From Ligaoa zhengdingensis (lineage in GTDB: Bacteria > Bacillota > Clostridia > Oscillospirales > Ruminococcaceae), in assembly GCF_014384885.1 (NCBI RefSeq), contig NZ_JACRST010000004.1, forward strand, positions 101,924 through 165,923: 64,000 bases of DNA. The letters are read 5' to 3'. A model generated the notes under the pieces. It ran no database searches. It was not told the DNA's origin and worked only from the letters and a program-made list of their open reading frames with translations. The position numbers were made by a program, and so were the translations under genes. Positions 59,498 to 64,000 of the stretch are shown piece after piece. Position 1 is the stretch's first letter. The number at the start of each line of letters is the position of its first letter.

Positions 59498-59800
59498 TGG
59501 TGCCGCTAACCGGGATCGAACCGGTACGATGTTGCCACCGAGGGATTTTCTCCACTACTCCTGATTGCTCAGGCCAGCACATAGCTGTTGTAGCCCGGAC
59601 TATGTCTTCGCCCTGCCGGCGCTGGCCGGGTTAGGCGGCTGCCGTATAGTCTCTACACCTTCCAAACTTGGCTTGGCTCGGCGTTGTCCCTTTTACAGTA
59701 GGGGGAGTTTCACCGAATTTGACAGCATCCACACAGAGGTTTCCCACCTGTGCGCTCTAAAACTAAAGTCCCTTGCGTCTGCCAGTTCCGCCATAGCGGC
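59498..59800 (-). tRNA. tRNA-Leu(UAA), interrupted by a group I intron
   Basis: Exon 1 is 59800-59766: acceptor GCCGCTA, D-arm, 5' half of the anticodon stem AGGGA and C32-U33-U34. Exon 2 is 59549-59498: AAAA, stem TCCCT, long variable arm, T-arm GGTTCGATCC, acceptor TAGCGGC, discriminator A, encoded CCA. Joined, the loop reads CTTAAAA, anticodon UAA. The cut falls after U34. Acceptor, D, anticodon and T pairings all close when the 216-nt intron is removed. Its promoter is at 59837-59865. Confidence 0.93.
59550..59765 (-). ncRNA. Group I self-splicing intron in the anticodon loop of tRNA-Leu
   Basis: 216 nt, no ORF. Core helices can be drawn: P3 GCTGTC (59726-59721) with GGCAGC (59643-59638); P4 TTCGG (59717-59713) with CCGAG (59681-59677); P7 GACTAT (59651-59646) with ATAGTC (59603-59598); P8 CGCC...GGCG with an inner CCGGC/GCCGG; terminal G at 59550 as omega-G. 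Segments CAAATTCGG, GCCGAGCCAAGCC and AGAGACTATACGG closely recall the cyanobacterial and plastid tRNA-Leu intron. P1 would pair exon CUU with intron GAG near its start. Confidence 0.9.
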
Positions 59801-59836
59801 AAATCGCAGCCTTTATGGTGGCAGGCTGCTTTACCT

Positions 59837-59865
59837 ATGATACACAATTTCAGGCGGGATGTCAA
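59837..59865 (-). promoter_or_regulatory. Promoter of the split tRNA-Leu gene
   Basis: Read leftward: TTGACA, 17-nt spacer, TATCAT, ending 36 nt before the tRNA. Confidence 0.85.
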
Positions 59866-60064
59866 CCGACGGCGAGCATGTATTCCCCTCGAGTATAGCT
59901 GTTGTTTGGTTGCCTAATTCTCGCTTAAAAACCTGAACGAAAAATTTACAAATCCTCAATAATCTAGGTACAATCCAAAGGAATAGTCTGGTATAATAGA
60001 AGCGAAAGGGATATTGGCTGGAAATATAGTTACAATTTAGTTACAATAAAATGTCAAAATAATG

Positions 60065-60093
60065 TTGACAATCATTTCCGGTTGTAATATACT
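60065..60093 (+). promoter_or_regulatory. Promoter of the first surface-protein gene
   Basis: TTGACA, 17-nt spacer, TATACT, about 80 nt before the ATG. The stretch 59866-60172 holds no gene; it is AT-rich with a further possible -10 (TATAAT) near 59993. Confidence 0.78.
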
Positions 60094-60172
60094 AAGGGTG
60101 CGGAGGTTTGCTGGTGCTTCCGGCTTTGGTATAGTACGATAATAAACTATTTCTATATGGGAGGTAAAAACG

Positions 60173-61342
60173 ATGAAAAAGGTATTGGCGACTATTTTGG
60201 CGCTGACCATGGCCCTCGGCATGACCACCGTCGCTATGGCGGCAAGTAAGACCCAAAACATTGTGGTCGATGGCGATCGAGCGTATACCTATGATGCTGA
60301 TGACAAAGAGTTAACATCGGTGACAAATCCGTCTACACCTGGTAAAACTTATTATTACCTGGTGAAGAACAAAGATGACAAGTATAATAACGGCAAGGAT
60401 AATATCACGAGTGTCAATGCGCTGAGCAACTTTAAGCTGAGACGCAGCATCAGTGAAGGCTCCAAAGCGGTCGAAGGTGTCAGCTTTTCCATGAAAGAGG
60501 TTAAAAAGATTGACGGCAAGCTTTTGGCTGATACAAATGTATTTGGCGAGAATGTATCCAGCAATAAATTCACCTTTATTGCTGTTTCCATCAACGAGAA
60601 TTTCACCAGCAACGACATTGATGTGGAGATGGACGTCAACATTTACGGCAGCAGCAAATACTTTGTGAATGATGATGAGGATTACAGCTTCGCATTCGAT
60701 TATACCTTCTCTTACGATGAGACCTCTGCGAAAAGCTACATCTCGGTTTCGGAAAACAAACCGCTGATCAACTTTGACGATATCGACGACTCCGACCCCA
60801 TCGAAATCAGCTTCAATGACGCCGATGTGGATATCCGCTTTGTTGTGAATGCGAAGGGCCAGAAAGAGCTGTTCCTGCGCTACAACGATGACGAGGTCGA
60901 GGCGGTCGTGGACAAATATCCGAACGCAACCCTCGATTTCCACACCTTTGAAGGTAACAACAAGACCTTCAAGCGCACCGGTAAGCTGTATATCCCCGCC
61001 GACGAAATTGAAGGCAAAGATGGCAAGATGGTTGCCCCCTATCTGTATGAGATCGTGGACGGCAAGATCACCACGGTTGATGCGAAATATGATTCCTATA
61101 ATCAGGAATTTGTGATCTCGACCAACAAGCTGGGTAACTATGTCGTTTCTGATACCAAGCTGAAGACAGCGAGCAACGACGATGACGACGATGACGATGA
61201 CAACACGACAAATGGCGGCGGCACCTCTGGTACTGGCAACCCGGATACCGGTGCGAATGACGTCGTAGGCGTTGCGGTGGCGCTGGCGGTCGTCTCGGTC
61301 GCAGCGATCGGCGCGGCTTCCTTCAAAAAACGCACCAAATAA
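60173..61342 (+). CDS. Cell-surface protein with signal peptide and NPDTG-type anchor
   Basis: 389 residues. Signal peptide (MKKVLATILALTMALG to AMA), a beta-rich extracellular body with many Asp and Asn, a run of eight Asp (about residues 333-340), a Gly/Thr linker, then NPDTG (356-360), a hydrophobic segment and a KKRTK tail. That tail is the sorting-signal layout of sortase substrates, with NPDTG in place of LPxTG. Body fold unknown. Confidence 0.82.
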   Translation: MKKVLATILALTMALGMTTVAMAASKTQNIVVDGDRAYTYDADDKELTSVTNPSTPGKTYYYLVKNKDDKYNNGKDNITSVNALSNFKLRRSISEGSKAVEGVSFSMKEVKKIDGKLLADTNVFGENVSSNKFTFIAVSINENFTSNDIDVEMDVNIYGSSKYFVNDDEDYSFAFDYTFSYDETSAKSYISVSENKPLINFDDIDDSDPIEISFNDADVDIRFVVNAKGQKELFLRYNDDEVEAVVDKYPNATLDFHTFEGNNKTFKRTGKLYIPADEIEGKDGKMVAPYLYEIVDGKITTVDAKYDSYNQEFVISTNKLGNYVVSDTKLKTASNDDDDDDDDNTTNGGGTSGTGNPDTGANDVVGVAVALAVVSVAAIGAASFKKRTK

Positions 61343-61373
61343 ATTGAGACCAGACATTAAAATCACCAGTAGA

Positions 61374-61403
61374 AAAAGAGGGGCGCTTTGGTGCCCCTCT
61401 TTT
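61374..61403 (+). terminator. Terminator after the first surface-protein gene
   Basis: AAAAGAGGGGC / GCCCCTCTTTT stem, 8-nt loop, T-run. Confidence 0.9.
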
Positions 61404-61460
61404 CCAGCTTAATTGAGTTGTAAATTGATTATGAACGAAGTGAAAATAGGGGTCGCTCGG

Positions 61461-61489
61461 TTGCGATCTTCATAAATTTAGGGTATAAT
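61461..61489 (+). promoter_or_regulatory. Promoter of the second surface-protein gene
   Basis: TTGCGA, 17-nt spacer, TATAAT, about 110 nt before the ATG. Confidence 0.7.
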
Positions 61490-61598
61490 GTTTCCAAACG
61501 GATGATGCAGCCGGTGGAAGAGCGCTGCCGGAAGTGAGACAGAAGTGTGACAAGCTCAAAACGGATGAGGCAAGTTTGCCCATGTGGAGGAAAAAACG

Positions 61599-62309
61599 AT
61601 GAAGAAACTGATTGCATTGCTGATGGCGGCGGTGTTGACATTGGGGATGAGCGCCGTTGCGATGGCCAAACAGACAGAGGATATCTCAGAACTGGGGAGC
61701 GATTTGCACCTTTACGATCAAAATCGTGAAGAGATGCGGTCCGCTAGCGTGGGTACCGACCCCGTCCCCTCCGGATCGGTGCTCTATCTGCCTTTGACCA
61801 CTCGTGCAGAGAACGACGACGGCGAGATGAAATTTGCATATGCCACAAAGATGGCGGATTTGGAACACTATAAACTCAAATATAAGGTGTCTGAAGGCAG
61901 CGATTTGGTGCAGAGTGTGCGCTTTGCCATTCAGAATGACACTTCGGGACGCAAATCGGCGTACATTGCCGTCACTACGAAATCGAACACAACGGGCAAA
62001 AATGCTTGGGTTACAATCACGGTTACCGTAACCCCGGAGAATGGGGCGACTATCGGTGGAATCGACGATTACGACGAAACCGAGCTGAACTTCCAGGTGG
62101 CCCCCGCTGCTGCGTCTGATGCGGTGCAAAAGCCCACGGAGGAAGCCAAACCGTCGCAACCGGAGACGCCGTCCACCCCGGCGGAATCTGCACCGACAGT
62201 CGGCGGCGATGTGGAGCAAAACCCCGATACCGGTCTGCCCGACGTTTTGTCCGCAATGGCGGCCTTGCTGCCGGTGGGATGCGGTCTGCTGATCCTGTGC
62301 AAAAAGTAA
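61599..62309 (+). CDS. Second cell-surface protein with NPDTG-type anchor
   Basis: 236 residues from ATG 61599, with GGAGG 9 nt upstream; a GTG five codons earlier overlaps it. Signal peptide MKKLIALLMAAVLTLG to AMA, similar to the gene at 60173. The body (about 30-160) is followed by a Pro/Glu/Ala-rich linker (QKPTEEAKPSQPETPSTPAE), then NPDTG (208-212), a hydrophobic segment and CKK. Body function unknown. Likely a paralogue in architecture. Confidence 0.82.
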   Translation: MKKLIALLMAAVLTLGMSAVAMAKQTEDISELGSDLHLYDQNREEMRSASVGTDPVPSGSVLYLPLTTRAENDDGEMKFAYATKMADLEHYKLKYKVSEGSDLVQSVRFAIQNDTSGRKSAYIAVTTKSNTTGKNAWVTITVTVTPENGATIGGIDDYDETELNFQVAPAAASDAVQKPTEEAKPSQPETPSTPAESAPTVGGDVEQNPDTGLPDVLSAMAALLPVGCGLLILCKK

Positions 62310-62325
62310 AATAAAAAGAATTTGG

Positions 62326-62360
62326 CTGGCCGGCGGATACAGTTCCGCCGGCTGTTTTTT
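62326..62360 (+). terminator. Terminator after the second surface-protein gene
   Basis: GCCGGCGGA / TCCGCCGGC stem and TGTTTTTT. The stretch 62361-62564 has promoter-like AT-rich DNA and no gene. Confidence 0.9.
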
Positions 62361-62564
62361 GTTATATCACAAAAGAATGGAAAGAACGAGAAATTACATA
62401 TGGATTGCATTGGAATGCGCTCTTGCATACTGGGAAGGAATGGGATATAATGAAACTGTTCTTGATACAAAGAAAATAGCTGTGAGATTATCCGTGTATC
62501 GCATACGAATTTGGTAGAGACAGCTATTTAGTGAAAGTATAAATCAAAAATATGGAGGGATTCG

Positions 62565-63161
62565 ATGCCAAAGATTTTTACACAGTCGGGCAGGGAAAAA
62601 TTGCGCAGACAGTTGCTTCGGAATGGACTCGCCTTGTTTTGTGAAAACGGGTATATGGAGACGAGTGTGGACGATATTGTACGCAGTGCAGGCGTCTCCC
62701 GCGGGTTGTTCTATACGATGTTCCCCTCCAAAGAAGAATTTGCGTTGCAAGCGCTCCAGGACCGCCAGGAGATCCTCTATGAGATGGTGACTTACTTTAT
62801 GGCGCAGACCAATCTGCCGGTGGAGCAGCGCATCTGGAATATCATCGAAGCCTGCATCCGCAATGAGAAAAAGGTGTTCTCTTTTTTAAAACTGAAGGAT
62901 ACCTACCGGATCGCGGCGCATGTTCCGCAGGAGCGGATGGACATATATATGGAGGTACAGGAGGAGTTCTTTGCCAAGATTGTTCGATTGATGGGTAAGG
63001 ACCCCGCGCGCTGCGACCCCAAGGTAGTCGCCAATCTGGCCACCGTATTTTTCCAGGGCATCAGCACCATCAAAGGGCGCCCCTTCCTGCATCAGGATGT
63101 CGTCGATGAGACGGTGGAATGCTTTGCGCGGGCATTCTGGAACTACATTGTGACCCATTAA
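62565..63161 (+). CDS. TetR/AcrR-family transcriptional regulator
   Basis: 198 residues. The N-terminal HTH (about 10-60: REKLRRQLLRNGLALFCENGYMETSVDDIVRSAGVSRG split over two helices, then FYTMFPSKEEF) is typical. The C-terminal ligand domain is unassigned. Its neighbours are the HAD hydrolase just downstream (34 nt) and surface-protein genes upstream. Ligand and target unknown. Confidence 0.92.
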   Translation: MPKIFTQSGREKLRRQLLRNGLALFCENGYMETSVDDIVRSAGVSRGLFYTMFPSKEEFALQALQDRQEILYEMVTYFMAQTNLPVEQRIWNIIEACIRNEKKVFSFLKLKDTYRIAAHVPQERMDIYMEVQEEFFAKIVRLMGKDPARCDPKVVANLATVFFQGISTIKGRPFLHQDVVDETVECFARAFWNYIVTH

Positions 63162-63195
63162 CCGGAGCATCGACATAAGGATGGGAGGAACCGCT

Positions 63196-63870
63196 TTGAA
63201 GATCGGCGGCGTTATTTTGGATTTTAATGGGACGATGTTCCTGGATGGGGAGAAGCAGGAGCGCGCCTGGCGGCAGTTTATCCGCGGCGTATGCCGGCAT
63301 GAGATCACCGACGAGGAGTTCCGGCTATATGTGCACGGGCGCAACAACCGCTTCATCATGGAATATTTTTTGCAAAAGCCCCTTTCTGACGGCGAAGTGG
63401 CTGAGCTGATTGAACAGAAGGAGCAGATCTACCGCGGATTTTGCCTGGCTGACCCCGCGCCCCTCCACCTTACAGACGGTCTGCCCGCGTTTCTCGACCT
63501 GCTGGCCGAACGGGGGATTCCGCACACCATTGCAACTGCGTCTGAACGCAATAACGTCGATTTCTATATCCGCACCTTTGACCTCGGGCGTTGGTTCGAT
63601 CTGGACAAGCTGGTCTACGACGACGGCACCCTTCGGGGCAAACCGGACCCGGACATCTATCTGCGCGCGGCCCAGCGGATCGGCGTGGAACCGGGCCTCT
63701 GCCTGGTGGCGGAGGATGCGGAATCCGGGATTCAGTCGGCCTACCGCGCAGGTGCGGGCCGGATCATCGCCATTCAGCCGGAGCATAAGCGTGAGCTGTT
63801 CGCTGGCCGCCCCGAGGTGGATGCGGTGGTGGGCGATTTTATTGGATTTGAACGTTTCCTGACAGATTAA
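63196..63870 (+). CDS. HAD-superfamily hydrolase (beta-phosphoglucomutase-like)
   Basis: 224 residues from TTG 63196; the GGAGG is 7 nt upstream and overlaps the earlier ATG at 63181. HAD motifs: I DFNGT (with Asn where most have Asp at the +2 position), II TASERNN, III K in GKPDPDIYL, IV EDAESG. Substrate not known. Probably cotranscribed with the TetR gene. Confidence 0.88.
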   Translation: MKIGGVILDFNGTMFLDGEKQERAWRQFIRGVCRHEITDEEFRLYVHGRNNRFIMEYFLQKPLSDGEVAELIEQKEQIYRGFCLADPAPLHLTDGLPAFLDLLAERGIPHTIATASERNNVDFYIRTFDLGRWFDLDKLVYDDGTLRGKPDPDIYLRAAQRIGVEPGLCLVAEDAESGIQSAYRAGAGRIIAIQPEHKRELFAGRPEVDAVVGDFIGFERFLTD

Positions 63871-63879
63871 AAAAAGAAC

Positions 63880-63917
63880 AGAAAAGCACCGGAGGCGAGG
63901 GACTCCGGTGCTTTTTA
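63880..63917. terminator. Bidirectional terminator
   Basis: AAAAGCACCGGAG / CTCCGGTGCTTTT stem, 8-nt loop, T-run on both sides. Confidence 0.92.
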
Positions 63918-63949
63918 ATGATTGGCAGAAAAGAAGGGGAAGGGAAGGA

Positions 63950-64000
63950 TTATTTACGTTTGCGGGAGAGGAGGATGCCAGCGGAAGCGATGATGGCCAT
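63950..64000 (-). CDS. C-terminal end of a probable third surface protein (truncated by window)
   Basis: The last 16 codons read leftward as MAIIASAGILLSRKRK then TAA: a hydrophobic segment and a basic end, the pattern of a cell-wall anchoring tail. The rest of the gene lies beyond the window, so the sorting motif cannot be checked. Confidence 0.6.
   Translation of the reverse strand: MAIIASAGILLSRKRK

Noticed and set aside
59550..59765. Plain spacer between two tRNA fragments, or two pseudo-tRNA halves
   Set aside because: Both exons pair perfectly with each other, and the insert shows group I core helices and a terminal G.

Overview
The window looks like a chromosomal segment of a GC-rich, Gram-positive, endospore-forming anaerobe of the class Clostridia, most plausibly the Oscillospirales (Ruminococcaceae/Oscillospiraceae). 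The support is gene content and order: adk-map-KOW protein-infA-rpmJ-rpsM-rpsK-rpsD-rpoA-rplQ; rpmG-secE-nusG-rplK-rplA; scpA-scpB-DUF2953-gerW-dacB-rluB; the sporulation genes spoIIR and gerW; an oxygen-defence pair of Fur/PerR-type regulator and rubrerythrin; several Na+-coupled carriers; strong GGAGG ribosome binding sites; and sigma-A type promoters with 17-18 nt spacers. The species cannot be named from sequence reading alone.

Layout. 1-4.8 kb: end of the spc/alpha ribosomal operon. 4.8-9.1 kb: leftward small regulator, P-loop protein, pgi, a DD-carboxypeptidase and a histidine-less HPr-like protein. 9.2-15.1 kb: mtaB, single-chain purL and a short QueG-like ferredoxin protein. 15.1-16.2 kb: two small ribbon-helix-helix (RHH) genes with self-operators and post-stop hairpins, plus a 98-residue orphan. 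16.3-18.6 kb: leftward rplA/rplK/nusG/secE/rpmG operon. 18.9-24.4 kb: ddl, a degenerate glutamate racemase, DUF1934, argS and a homocysteine methyltransferase-like protein. 24.5-28.1 kb: VTT membrane protein, NSS transporter, rubrerythrin/PerR and tRNA-Leu(CAG). 28.2-30.8 kb: M20 amidohydrolase, a third RHH cassette with a frameshifted partner, and a nitroreductase.

31.0-38.0 kb is a co-directional catabolic operon: hydantoin/Asp-Glu racemase family, M19-like dipeptidase, two-TM protein, SSS symporter, unknown protein, HutI-like amidohydrolase and N-carbamoyl-amino-acid hydrolase. It has a hairpin in its leader and another in mid-operon. 38.1-43.5 kb: leftward hisJ, then lrp/aminotransferase/DUF362/ispE/spoIIR. 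43.7-48.4 kb: NAD synthetase with an apparently dead glutaminase domain, an ACT protein plus UPF0210, a GNAT acetyltransferase and rpmB. 48.8-54.3 kb: M50 protease, scpAB, gerW, dacB, rluB. 54.3-57.9 kb: a three-gene biotin-dependent carboxyltransferase operon resembling a transcarboxylase. 58.0-64.0 kb: DUF4349 lipoprotein, an array of 102-bp repeats, a tRNA-Leu(UAA) gene split by a group I intron, two NPDTG-tailed surface proteins, a TetR regulator, a HAD hydrolase and the tail of a third surface-type protein.

The most notable observations are (1) the 216-nt group I intron inserted after U34 of tRNA-Leu(UAA), the position used in cyanobacteria and plastids, followed directly by five tandem copies of a hairpin/terminator unit; and (2) three RHH cassettes sharing one architecture: an inverted-repeat operator across the -10, a rare start codon, a roughly 60-residue RHH protein, and a conserved hairpin starting right after the stop codon, with a 98-residue partner in two of the three.
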